Source of the DNA: Synchiropus splendidus
Lineage: Eukaryota; Chordata; Actinopteri; Syngnathiformes; Callionymidae
Direction of reading: 5' to 3'
Length of the DNA stretch: 64,000 nucleotides
Assembly: GCF_027744825.2 (NCBI RefSeq)
Contig: NC_071338.1
Location: 22,692,001 to 22,756,000, forward strand
This document shows positions 49,418 to 62,301 of the stretch, piece after piece. How positions within the stretch are numbered: the first letter of the stretch is position 1; the number at the start of each line of letters is the position of its first letter. The notes beneath the pieces are model-generated. The model had not been told where the DNA came from and searched no databases. It saw only the letters and a list, made by a program, of their open reading frames with translations. The translations under genes were made by a program, and so were the position numbers.

Positions 49418-51195
49418 AAACGCTGTCTACCTCACTTGAACAGTTCCAAAGTGTTGCGTCCTCATCGAGTCTCCCTAAACAGCATCTTGCGGCGTCTAAC
49501 GGACGTTTATCACGCCGCATTAGCATATTATCAAATCAATTGGCATGAACTTGTGTGCTGCTGCACACCTGTCGCACCTCACCAGGTTCAACATTGTGTG
49601 ATTTTTTTTCGCATAGCGACACAACTAGCAGAACCACTCTGCTGGGTGCATCGGCTTATCAGTCACTGAGAAAGCTGCTTACATAACCGGGTTGTATCGC
49701 ACCACGTCAGCCTCCATATTAGATGAAAGCATCTTAAATGGCTTGCTGACAACGTTGATTCGTATTTGCGCGTCATGAGAACGCAGCTCGCGTGAGAGCG
49801 AGGTTGCGCCCGACTGCGGCGTGAATGTGTTGAAGTGGAATAAAAGCGGATCAAAAACCAAAGTGGATCAAGCAGTTGAGTCCGCGTTGAGAGCAAGAAA
49901 AATAATTGTTTGTTTGGCAGCTCTCGTGATTGTTTAGGAAGCGCCTAAGAGTGAGATGTTAAATATTTATGCCAAAGTGGTTCAGGGGCAGGGATTGTAA
50001 AAGCATGAAAGCCAATCGTGACGCGATTAACAAAACCAGAGTCGGGAGCTGCCGAAGTTCTTTCCCTTCTTTTTATAGAAAAGAAAAAAAAAACCCTTTC
50101 TTCATTAACTCTTCATCGCATCCAGCAATCCCCCAAGCTCAGATAGAGTAGAGTGAGAAAGAGATTAAGGCGTAAGAGATTCCATGAAGAAGGGAGAGTC
50201 TTATTTCAGCGCTTCACTCTCTACTGGATGATCAAAGTCAAAATGCTGTTTTAATTCCAAGAATCATATCTCATCTCCTGTCCAAGAGCTTGTTACAGAG
50301 AATTATGCTGCAGGACAGAGGAGAAGGGGGAAGCAGCGCACCAAAAATAACCTTTACTTCCCAGTTAAAAATACCACTCCCTTACAAGCACGATGACTTA
50401 CCCCCTTTGTGTTTAAAGAAGTGGCCCTTTTCAGCGAAATCTGAAGACAGGTGATGCTCCTGGATATTAGGATTCCTTGTCTTGTGAAGTTATTCTTACT
50501 GAGCTGGCCAGCCAAAAACCACAGCGTGTTGTAGTTTATAAATCAATGAAGTGGTCATATTAGATGCCAAATTCACTTGGGCAACCTACTTACAATAACG
50601 TGTCCGTTCTACTTCTCACTGTGAAGCACCAATGGAGTAAATTATTATTATTATAAACCTGTTCATGTCCAACTTCACAGGACACATGTAGTGTTGGTTC
50701 TACTGAGATCTTGGGCTTGACAAAGAAGGTGTCAGGGTATCTTCCTTTTGGTGTCTTTAGGTCATTTTTAGGGTGTGGTATTAGAGTAACATATTCACAA
50801 CAGATGAAGGTTAGTATATATTGTTAAATAAACATTTATTGGCTCATTATCTACAGCCATTACATGGTAACGACGCTGCAGTGTCTGTTATGTATACGCA
50901 TGAGACCCACTAATCTCTTGTGTATCAACTACAAACCATTTTACAGACTAAGTCATAAGCACAAACAACGTCAGTATCCGCGTCGCACCACTCAGACAGC
51001 AGAGCAAAGTGTTGCAACACTGACTGTTGTGACCCCAATTGTACTCTGAGACTCTCATCTATGACCAAGCTCTTCAACTTGTCTCAAGGAAACTCATGCA
51101 CTCACAAGCAACACGTCCTCACTCATTCGGCATCACATGTTAACCATCATGACTGTTTTGTCCCAAGGTGGCGCGGGAGTCAGAACTAGAAGTAG

Positions 51196-51250
51196 CTGCT
51201 ACAGTGGTCCTGCGACTTATACTCAGGCGCAACTTGTATATTGGATGCAA
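51196..51250. mobile_element. MITE fragment (gcgacttatactc..gcgcaacttgtata)
   Basis: ctgcgacttatactcaggcgcaacttgtatattgg resembles part of the fish gtgcgacttatactccggtgcgacttatata MITE family. Short and decayed. Confidence 0.4.
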
Positions 51251-53082
51251 TTGAAAAGTGTAATGCATCGACATGCAACACAGAAGCTGGACTTCGGTGT
51301 CAGTATTGGATTGTCAGTATGTTCCACCTTACGTCTATGAGTTACAGCATAACAAAAGTCCATATCCAAAAAATGTCTAAAACCCTCTTCAAGTCACTCA
51401 TCCATCCACACCTGCTGAGCTTCCTCACATGGATAGTCTCCAGGGAAACTGTCCAATTCCACCACGGAAAGTACCTGGACCCCTGCATCTCAACATAGTT
51501 GTCTCCTCATTCCGCTCCACAGTCAGACCCAGCCAGGGCTTCAGTCGACACTCATTACAGCCAGTTAATAATAAATTCATTAACGGCTGAAACATAACAA
51601 TAGTTTGCACAAAGGAGGAGCGTGTGGGTGGACAGCCTTTGCACATGAGAAAAAAGGGAAAGGCAAGGTTTTTCATAATCGACTGTCAGTCATTTGCGGA
51701 GATAAGGCTCTCTTTACGTCTGCGTAGGGGAGGGAGACCTGCACTTGCAATTTAATTAGCATTTTCCTCGACATGAAACGGAAGCAGGCCGTGTCATGAC
51801 TGTGGAGGATTCTTGAATTAAAATGTGTTTCAATAAAAGAGCAAGTAGAAAGCTGCCGTCAAACTCTGACATGCCCATTGAAATTTACGTTTTGTTTTTT
51901 TCGGTGTTAAGCTCGGACAGGGAATGAAAAGACAAAAGCGTCCGATGTGTATAAACTAGTCTGGGGAAAAGGTTGAGGACCCCCTCTGCTGTTTGATTTC
52001 CCCTCAAGGCTCGCTCTTTTTTGGGGGAGCAAGCCCAGATAAATACTCTAGAGCAGGATCCAAACAATTGGATGCGGAATATTTGCCCCACCCCCTCTTA
52101 ATGCGTCATAGAACCCACAAAATGACACGAAGAAAATGGACATTAAATAGTTGTACTTGTTTCTTCCAATTTTCAAATATTCAACTTTGCATTCTTTATG
52201 AGCAGACACGGTTGAAAGCTACAAGGATACATCTGGTGCAAGAACGGCGACGCCGGCAACTGCCGCTAATTCGCCCTGCGACGTCCCAAAGCCTTCCTGA
52301 CAGTAATACTTCAAGGTAAACAGGTGCGAGTGGGCACAATCTAAATATCGACAGAGGACATTTAATCCAGCCTTGCCGTTATTGATGTGCCCTGTTAAAT
52401 CTACTAAAGTATCTCCAGTGTCCCAGGGATACTGCTCTTTTCTGTCATGTTTTAATTGCCCTTGGTACGGCTTGCTGGGACTCATGGTAATGACTTAATA
52501 AAGTCATTGAGATTAAGCCAGCAGCCAGCGGCTACAGCCTTTCTACTGAGAATAGTCAGCTGTTCAAAGTAGCTGAATTAACGGTTGAGAAAGGTGCCAC
52601 AGGTTTTATTGTCAGCATTCGTTGCAGGAGTTTCCATTGATTTCTTTGGATTTTCATCATGAAAACAGGCAAAGAACAAACTAGTGACTGTTTCTGATAT
52701 CTAATTTGCCTCACTTCAGAAGCCCATAGATCTGAAACAATCGCTTTTACTAATCTGTTCGTCTTTGCAGAGCATTGATTTCTATTTACTTCACTTTCAA
52801 TCAGCACCCTTTCATCGAATGAGTTTTATACTACCCGATACTAAATTACAAACCTTTGGATGACGCCACGCTCACTTCGCAGTCTACACCCCGTAAGCGA
52901 TGTTCTCTCCAAACTCAATTCGACATGTCGGGCTGGTTGTTCCCGAGAGGGTACTTTCTTCCTGTAGCCAAAGCCATTCAACTGCAAAAAGCTAACAAAC
53001 TTGTTGACATGAGCTCGCTACATTATTATATTGACAGAGTATACTGGAAATACAGTATGGCCAGTTACAGTAAAGCAACCAG

Positions 53083-53269
53083 TAGTGATGGGCTGGTGAG
53101 GCTTCATGAAACACTGTCTCATTTTCAGTGCCCAGTCAGTAGTGGTCTGAGTTTGAAAATGGTTCTGAGATTGATTTATAACATTGGTCAAATCCAAAGA
53201 TGGTAGTGCTTTGAGTTCCATCTAATGTGCTCTGAAAATGTTTCATGAAGCTTCACAAACTCATCACCA
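53083..53269. mobile_element. hAT-like MITE, near-complete copy
   Basis: It begins TAGTGATGGGCTGGTGAGGCTTCATGAAACACTGTCTCATTTTCAG and ends atgtttcatgaagcttcacaaactcatcacca. The middle has diverged. Confidence 0.65.
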
Positions 53270-54776
53270 CCCACAAGCTGTGATGCTGACAACAAAGTCA
53301 GTATCCACCATGACCCAACCGTTTGATTGAAAAAACAACTTGTACATGTTCTTTTTCTTTTTTTTTTTTCATCAAGTGAGAAGATACAACGTTATTTTCA
53401 TGAAAAGACATGAAGGGCATTTGTCTGCCAATAGAGGTTTTCACTCATTGGATTGGACTTTTCTTGCTCAAGGAATTTTCTTTTTTCATGTTCATGCTTC
53501 ATGTTTGCCACTTAATGTCTGAAGTATCACGAACACTACACAACCTGAAGGCCATTTTGAAAACATCCAGATGCACAAAAATATAACGCTCCAGAGTTCA
53601 TTTTCAACTGTTGTTTTTTTTTCCCCATCAGCACCACTTCAAGTACAAATATCTCCAGCACCTGTTGGGACTAACAACCTGCTGCATAATTAAGAGGCAC
53701 TTTAAAAATAAGAACAGGACAAGGCCGGTGTGAAGGCGGCTTTGCAGACAGGAAACATTTCTGTGTGAAATTCCATCTGTGTCACCGCTAAACTCCGGAC
53801 ATGGCACATTTGAAGAGAAAGGCTGGAAACAGGTTGAGTCTGCAAAGCAACACGGCGATCTGTCAGCCGAGGACGACAGCATGTGGCTTTTGTTTGGGTG
53901 AAACACGTCAAACTTCCAGACAAATAGTTTGTTGATGGTGTGCGAGCGAGGCGTTTCTTTGGTCTTCAGCCGTCGCACTGCTGATATCATGTGGGGAAAC
54001 AAATTGAAAAATGACTGAAGTGGAAAATTACTGTTAGTAGATTGTAACCCTATATGAACTGGTGAAGCATTGTAATTATGCACTGGAGCTGAGCATGAAA
54101 TGTTTACCAAGGGAAACAGCTTAGCACGTTCGTAGATGCTCACCACGTCCATGTCAATAGATGAAATATGACAAGTCTTTATGAGTTAGTTTAATTATTA
54201 CATTCTGCCGTTCTGGGGCCAATGTGCTCCCTCTGCCTTTGACAAAGTGTCATATTTCAAGCTGGCATGCGTTTCAGTCAAATGAAAGCGAGTCAGATTG
54301 ATAGATGGAGGGCGTGCGGGGATGATGCATTCCCGCCGTGATTGCTTTCATGGCCATTACTCACAGCATCAGGTGATTAGTAGGCCTGGCAGCTGACACC
54401 TCGACTCACGCCTGCGTGACTCACAGTGGAGTCCAGTTACCTTTGCCACGACACTGATCCCTGATTGGTCGGCTCGATCGTCGGGCAAAAATAACAGATT
54501 GTGCGTCTCATATCAATCAACATTTTTGGCAAATGAAGAGGAGAGAATACTTCAGTCACTGTTTTTCTTTTGTTTTTTTTAGAGTATCAATTACATCTCC
54601 TCCCGAAATGTCATTGTGTTAAATTCCAGACATGTTTTGGGAGGCATCCGTCTCCTCTAACCTTGACAGGTGCTAGCGTCCGGTGTGCCAGGTGCCGTGA
54701 TAAACTGGTCGTGCGACCCTTTCACTGACGCTTTACTGATGCCTGACAAACGTCACTCTGAAGGTGAGGCAGAATG

Positions 54777-54793
54777 AAAAAAAAAAAAAAAAA
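54777..54793. repeat. Poly-A tract
   Basis: A 17-bp A run; no attached retroposon was recognised. Confidence 0.8.
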
Positions 54794-56716
54794 CGAAAAT
54801 GGAGTGCTGGTATTTTTAAAGATGAGACACATCCTTCTAGTCTGGGCTTTAACTGAAAAGTTCATTATTTTTTATCAGATATATTCTGTTTTCACTGAGC
54901 CCCAGGGCTTTACAAACTACACTCTTACCGTGTGTGTTTTATTAAGTCGTACCAATAATATAAAGACCTTCCCTTCCAGCCTCAACTACCTTCCAGGTTG
55001 CAACCACCATTCCATAAATTAACAATACATTCAGTTGGATTAACACAAAGCACAAAAATGGACAGATTGACAGAGAGTACAACACTCTTGTCCTTGTCAA
55101 ACTAAAACAATTCCACTGACTTTTTCCTGCATTAAAGTCCAAATCAATTAGACCAAATGACGGTGCATTAGATATGCCCCATTAAAAGATCAAAGGACAG
55201 TCTTCAAAGAAGCTTTTCTTAAAGCTTTTTTATTATTATTATGATTATTTCAGCTCTATCTTTGGGATCTTTGGCCATGTACTGTAGTAGTGTGTCAAAT
55301 CAAATTGAGAGGATTAATTTATTTCTCTGGCGAGAGTAGCCAGGGGTGAGGCCATTAGATGGGCTTGTTAGCCAATTCAACCATGGCGCCCTCGGAAATA
55401 GGCCATGCCCTTGGTCAGCGCCTTATATGAAGCCTCCCATTCCCTTTATGAATAGGACACAGACTCCATAATTATAGCGTTCACATTCTACAAAAGAAAA
55501 CTTGTTGGGTTTTTTTTTTTCATTTTACTAAAAGTCATAAAGTGAAAAATTAACAGTCAGGTATGGAGCCAAAAGCTGATCGAGTCAAAAAGCTTGCAGT
55601 CAATATGCCTTTACAAATCCCCCATCTGAAGCCGTTACGGTTTTACGAGAGATTTCCTCTGGGGTGCTGCAGCATCAGCGTGGCCCATCTTCCTGGTTAC
55701 ATTTAATATCTGCTTGCCGCCCTTGATTTACTGCATCTGCCACATAAACCACTTCAGTCAATGGAGAGCACAAGGGAGCCACGGCATGTCAGATGCAGTT
55801 TGGAGCAACAATTCATTAAAGCATTAACTAAATAACGGCATGTTGGGTCGGAATATAAACAGCACTATCAGTGAGATGCTCATCCCGGAAGGGAACAGCA
55901 CGAATTAGGTCAGGATCGAAGCATGTCGGGTATCATGTCTCCAACAACATGCAAAAAGTTGACTGAGCCTGATGCTTGTTTGATTCAGGATCAGTCTTAT
56001 TTATTCATTTATTTTGTCTGATTTGCTAATCTATTCCCTTCACTTGGTTTTATACCCAGAGCAATTTCAATCCTCTTGGATTATGGGATATCATTTGAGC
56101 AAAAGAATTTTGAATTTAATTCACTTAATTCAGGATTATTGGTCCACAATAGTGCGATGGAAAAGGACATGACCTCATCTGCCTCAACACATATGCTTGA
56201 GTCGTGACTTATTCCACCATCATGTTCCTCCAGTTATTTCAGAATCCCTCCAGATCTTTCTTTTTTTTATTATAATTATTATTTATTTTTGATGTCACCC
56301 TGCATGTGTCAGTGGAAATCTTCCACTTCCTGCTGAAATATACTATGTATTTCATTTAATTTACTTTTATTTTATTGCACTGATTGTTTTAGCATTATCA
56401 TGCTGGAAAGTAGTTGAAGCTAATGCTTATAGTTTCCTTGGAACTGGCAAATTCCCAGCTCTGCCTTCCCCATATGACGTCACGCTGACGTAGCTATAGA
56501 AGACGGCTGCTCGAAGTGAAGAGAGCGAAGAAGCGAAGAGACCTCCTGCAATATTGCATATATTCAACTTCAAAAATATTATTTCTAGTATTGTTTGACG
56601 CACAAAAAAGAATAAATAAATAAATAATTATTTTTATTTGAATTTTTTTATTTTTTATTTTTTATTTTTTTGTCAGCACTTTATTTGACTCCCCACTGAC
56701 CATGGCAAAAAATTTA

Positions 56717-56740
56717 ATTCTGATTCTGATTCTGATTCAT
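56717..56740. repeat. (ATTCTG)n short tandem repeat
   Basis: Attctgattctgattctgattc, preceded by ctccccactgaccatggcaaaaaattta. Such tails often end fish LINEs, but the upstream body was not identified. Confidence 0.6.
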
Positions 56741-59700
56741 ACATAAAAATGTTTCTGTAGTGTACGGACCATGCAAACTGTGGCTATCACTAGTGTGGTC
56801 AATGTCAGCGACACGATGGAGTGTCTTCCTTTGGTAGTTGGAATGTCCTGAACTCAACTCTGACCTTCCACTTCCGATGTCACTGGACCGCAGCAATAAG
56901 GCATCTGGTGAGAATCATCCTAAGAATCAGTCGAAGGATTTCATATTATGTGGTTTCTTTTTTGGATAGAATAAGTCTATGACACATTACCGTCATTTGA
57001 AATGCACATCAGTGGCGACAGAATCTTAAATAATTCCATAAATGTGAAGCGAGAGGAAAGAAATGCCTCATTATTACAGCCCCTAACTTTTTGCGACTAC
57101 TCAAACTAAGTTTAGGGGGAAACACTGATTTTCATCTTCACACCATGTATTTTTATTTCCAGCTCAAAAACACTGACTGAGGCCGCTCTGAACCTTCACT
57201 TTTCAGCCACAAAACTCATTGTGGCTGAAGAAAGGATTCAGCCGTACTTTATTAATGATTAATTTCTCACATATTGTAAAAGTAACTTTGTGAGGAATTG
57301 ACCTCCTGGCAACTGAATCACTGTGTCCACTGAGGTGTATCATAAAGCTGCAAATGGAGATCAGGCACTGATGTGACTTTCCCCGCTGAGGGAATGAAGA
57401 CAGGCGTGCACTTGGTTACCACTCCCTAGATGGACTGCGACAGAGTTCAGCAGCGTTTAGAGGGATCTGATCCAATATTGATGGCCCGGTGACACAGACA
57501 AAGCCCCGAACAGACAGATCAATGCCAAACCTGAAGCGGCATCGTGAAGGCAGCACCACTTTGTTTAAAACAAAATTGAACCGCTGACATTAGCCGTAAA
57601 GACTTATCCGACAAAGATTTATGGAAGAGATAATTACACTCCCTATGGGCTAATACTTCAAGAACTTTTTTGCATCCGTGGAAGACTGAGTCTGCAGTGT
57701 CACAGCACCTCACATCAGTGTTGCTGCTGTTTCCATGTTTGGTTTACCCAGAATCAGCTGACTTCATAAATTAAATGATGGAGCAAGCAAACACTGGTAG
57801 CGGTACACGAACACTTTCTACACTTATAGCACTAGTGCTGCGCTGTCAGCCTTCACGGTTCATTGCCTACGGCTGCAAAATACAACCCTGTCTCTGCTTC
57901 TGAGCTCCTTTTTTTCATGCGGGAAATGCTTGGATGCTCAGGCAGCGGATACACATGGCAGTTGATTGGTCTGTTGTTGGCGATGAATGTGATCCAGAGT
58001 TCTCTCTGCTACTCTGATTATCCAGTCTTTTAATTCAAAGCTGCAACAGCATTCAGTGAGACTCTGAAGATTCCTATGATGTCTTCACGTTGGTAGATTT
58101 GGCTTCCAGTCATTTTCCTTTTTTTTTTTTTCACATTGGACATCATAGAGATGAAGCTTGAATAAAACATGGCTGTGGAACAGTTTAAATAAAATACTGC
58201 TTTAGCACGTGTTCATCTGAATTATTGAAGTACTGACTTAGCTGCATACTGGGGTTGCTTCGATGAATGTGTCAGTCCATTTGAACCTTTACGCCTGTCA
58301 ATATCTGTGTTCCAATTTGGAAGTTAGTCTGTGTTAATGTAGACTAGATGTTTACTATACCCAGATCAAAGGACAATTGTCACACTAGAGCATGTACAAG
58401 AATAGCCAATGCTGTTTACATACAGTAGACCAATCCCATTGGAATAAACACCTGATCTGAATGAAAGCGCTTCATCTAAACAGGCCTGATTCAGTGCATT
58501 CAAATTCACCAAATTCTGTCTGGGCTGATTTTTGTCTCACGTTTACCTCTCGTGTCATGACCAGTGAATGAATTCTGAGCAAACATAAGTCCTTGCCTCG
58601 TCGCAAAAAAAAAATGCTCTGACAAAGAGTCACTTGTTACGAGGTAACCGATGGCGGTTTGTTGGACAGAGAAAGTGATGGGGGGAAGACTTTCTTCTTC
58701 TGCGCTTCCAGCTATTTACCCAAGTCAGAGTAGTTCAGTGCATGAGCTCGAACAGTTGAATCAGTATTGTTTTGGGTCCTGAAAACAGGAAATGAAATGG
58801 GACCTTAGTCACTTCTAAGCCCCCAAGAGCTCGTGAATTGTACAATTTCAAGATCAAACTTCAGGTAATTCAAAAAAATTGTTTTGAGTATATGTTTTTT
58901 TTTTGGTATTTGAAATGTTGATGATCGCAGTGAGCTCAGTGGTGACAGTGGCATTACAGAACAAACCTGCACAATCCGTTTAAAGTCCGAAAAGTCTTCC
59001 AGGTGTGATAGACTGTGAAGAGAAATTCAATATATTTGTGGTGATTTGGAACACCACCTAAATTTCAGTGAAATCCGTAGAAAACCATGGCCGTAAAGGT
59101 TGGAGAGACAAATGCTGAAGGTGCCGACTTAATGTGACAAGATGTCACTAAAATAGGTTTAATTGAGCAATGTCCCACGAGTGTGGATAAGACACTACTT
59201 TCATTTTCATGGTGACTGAAGTAAAGATTCGTACTGAAGAGTCCAGGAAGAGAAGACATGGAACTGACAGGACAAGAGCCCAGACCAGTGATATAGTGGA
59301 CAATGAAATGGCAATGTCCGCTGTCCGTTTTACTGTACTTGTAAATAGTTCAGATACAGCCAGCCATAAGGATTAGTTGTGATGATCATGGCTAATATCT
59401 GCAAGCCATTTTTTAGTACATCAGAGTATATGAATGTTACATCTTCAATCACCCTTTCATTCTGGAATCCAACTTAATGGACTTTCCTGTGATAGGGGCC
59501 TATTACAGAGCAGTTTTATATGAGGTCTATTTCAAACACATGACATCATTGGCGCCCCGTAGCGTTTGACAACGTGGACCATGGATGTCCATGTCCACGC
59601 TACCAAGAGATCAAAAGTTCTCGGATAACTTTGAACATTCCTGGGGGGGGGCTTCAAAATAAAAGAGCATCACGTCCTGAACGTCTTCAAAGGGAGGAAG

Positions 59701-60179
59701 CCAACGACTGGATGCCGGGACACAGTGAATATCTCTTTTACCACATCGAATGGATGTTTCAATCCTGCCGCACGTGCCTGCAGGGAATTCTCCCTCAAGC
59801 TTGCTTTTATTCTTTCTTCTCTTCTTCCTCTGGGATCTCGGCGCTGCTCCACACAGCTTCTGTCATCCGAAGGATGCTTGCTGGGAGCCATTTCTCCGAC
59901 GCGTCCTCCCCAGGCTTCTGTCACCAACCACTGTCTATCGTAACAGTTCCTATCTTCGGCCATCTCCCACTAGCTACACAGTTTCTGCGCTGAGCCAAAT
60001 GTGAAGTAATTAAGACGCACAACCACTCGGGTGTGGAGAGGAGGAGGGAGGCTCATATCCATCGTCTCTCAGATTTGTAAGGACACCAATTACAAGATGG
60101 ATTCGCGGCTATGCGCATTTACTCTTTCAGAAATTAGATGCTTTGATCTTGAAAACACTTCTTCTCCCTAAATTGAAAG

Positions 60180-60203
60180 TTTTTTTTTTTTTTTTTTTTT
60201 TTT
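60180..60203. repeat. Poly-T tract
   Basis: A T run of about 24 bp followed by cagggggtcgc. It could be an antisense poly-A tail of a retroposed sequence to its right, but no source is recognised. Confidence 0.8.
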
Positions 60204-61796
60204 CAGGGGGTCGCAAACTCATACATTTGTAATTAATTATACTGTTACCCATCATTTAGTCAAGGGGAAGACAATATCAAACACAATGTCTTCTGTTAAA
60301 AATACATTTTCTTTGATGAAAAGTAACTTAAAACCCTGTTAATCTGACAAGGTCGCACCTTCTATTAGGCTCTAATAACATCGGTTTCCAATGAATGACT
60401 TAAACTAACAAAAATAACGGGAAGAACTGCATCCAAAAGCAAAACAGATTAAATCAAATATGAGAGCTGAAGCAAAAATATATCCCCATTGCGTTTCCTT
60501 CACACCTCATACAGTTATTACACTGTAACAGTGGGGTTTTGGGATTCCAGCTTTCTGAAATCAAGTTTGACTTTAGTGAAAATACAGGAATCTTAACAGG
60601 ACACTTTCCATAACAAGGTTTTTGAGATATCCTTTGAACTAGCTTTGAGGCGTTCAGCAGCCACCTCGAAAGTCCGGGTCAAGGAAAATCAATAAAGTTG
60701 CGCTAAATTATTTAAGAAGGGATTTCGTTCTTCAGCAAATCAGCTGCTGGAGTTTGGGGTTGCAAGGAGTCAGGCAGTGTCGGGGGGCAGATGTGGGTTC
60801 TGTCAGGAGTTCATAAATGGTTGGCTTGGGTAAACAGAGGCTACAAATAGGAGTGTTGTTCTTCTGTTGGATAAACTTTAGGAAACGTATATTACGATAA
60901 ATAAGCTATTTATTTCTATGTATATCAGCAGCATATGATCGAAATTCCATAAGCAACGGACACGTTCACTCTTGATATTCATTAATAATAGAATTATTAC
61001 TATTGTTTTTTAGTGTTTTAATATGTTCCCCAACTTATTTTATTTCATTTAATTTTTTCTTTGATTCCTGTACAGTACCTGCATCTTACCAGAAAATATT
61101 TGTCATCACACTTGAATTTGAAATTCCCATTTGCACCCATTCGCATTTCTAATCTTGATAAATATTCAACCCATTTTTGAATCTTAATAATCCACTTCAT
61201 CAAAGAAGGAATGAAAAGTGTTATGCATGTCATAAGTCAGACTATTGCAAGTGGTTAAAATTTGCTTTATCTCAGAAGCATATTGATACATGGAAGTGTG
61301 TCATCTTAAGACACTATGTCTGATCCCTATTCAATAAGTGCGTTTCGAAGTGATCCCTAATGAGGCCCAGTGAGCGAGACCCCTTCTGTGTTCCTAGACG
61401 TGTATCATATTCACACCACGGCCCTCTCGGCATGAGGTTAATAGGCTGGCTCCATATATATAAATATGAATGTGTCCACACCATCCGACACTCACCCTTT
61501 CCTTACCCTAATGGCCTCCAGGGAGGTTTCATTATTTATCACATTTAAAGTGGTCTTTCAATTATAATACCTTCGCAGTCCTGTGTGCTGCCCTGCAGTC
61601 AGGTCCTGCAGCATCTGTCCTTCCAAACAGGCAGAGTTTACAGACAACAACAGGGCGGAGCAGCGTTACCAGTCCTGATTTTTTTCTGGCCAGGTGATGC
61701 AGACAAGGCAGTGAGGTCATGAGGAAGCTGAAGTTACTTTTCAAAGTTCTAATGTCATAATGAGTGAAAATGGGATAAAGAGTGATCAGTGGAGTT

Positions 61797-61870
61797 CAGG
61801 GGCAAATGTCGATGGTCAAAATCGAGGCCTGCAGGCCAAACATGGCCAAGTAATTTGCAATGAGAGCATT
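61797..61870. mobile_element. hAT MITE terminus (gtcaaaatcgaggcctgcaggcc)
   Basis: ggtcaaaatcgaggcctgcaggccaaacatggccaagtaatttgcaa matches the 5' end of a common vertebrate MITE (gtgtcaaactcgaggcccgcgggccaaatgtggcc). Only one end is retained. Confidence 0.5.
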
Positions 61871-62245
61871 AAAAAAACATGTTGACTAAAACCTGAATTA
61901 TTAAGTTCGGTCATTTTAAAAACAGTCATTTTAAAATAATTGTAATTTGAACCACTTGAGTGGTACCTGACCGCACCACTGGCCTTTGGACCGGACCGGA
62001 TCAGTCGAAGTCAGTGGAAGTGCTACAGAGACGACAACATTCTGTATCCGTGTCAAGCCCTGCATTAAAAGAAAAGAACGACTGCCATTGTGTGGATTCA
62101 ATTCACCGAAGGAGTATTATTGCCACATCAACACATTCTCTCTCCAAAAGCATGACACAAATGAGGCACATTTCATCTTCAAGGCTGTTTCCAGGGACCG
62201 TAGGGAAAAATAAAGGAGCGGTTGCACTTGACCCTTAGCAATCAG

Positions 62246-62250
<5 letters not shown>

Positions 62251-62297
<47 letters not shown>
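62251..62297. repeat. (AT)n microsatellite
   Basis: An AT dinucleotide run of about 47 bp. Confidence 0.95.

Positions 62298-62301
<4 letters not shown>

Noticed and set aside
49253..49669. Open frames with long Tyr-Ile runs on both strands
   Set aside because: They are produced by the (TA)n microsatellite.
53628..54152. 174-codon minus-strand open frame
   Set aside because: No recognisable motif, and it lies in ordinary intronic sequence with no supporting splice sites.
59574..59993. 139-codon plus-strand frame with overlapping frames on the other strand
   Set aside because: A moderately GC-rich patch opens several frames at once; no motif or splice support favours one.
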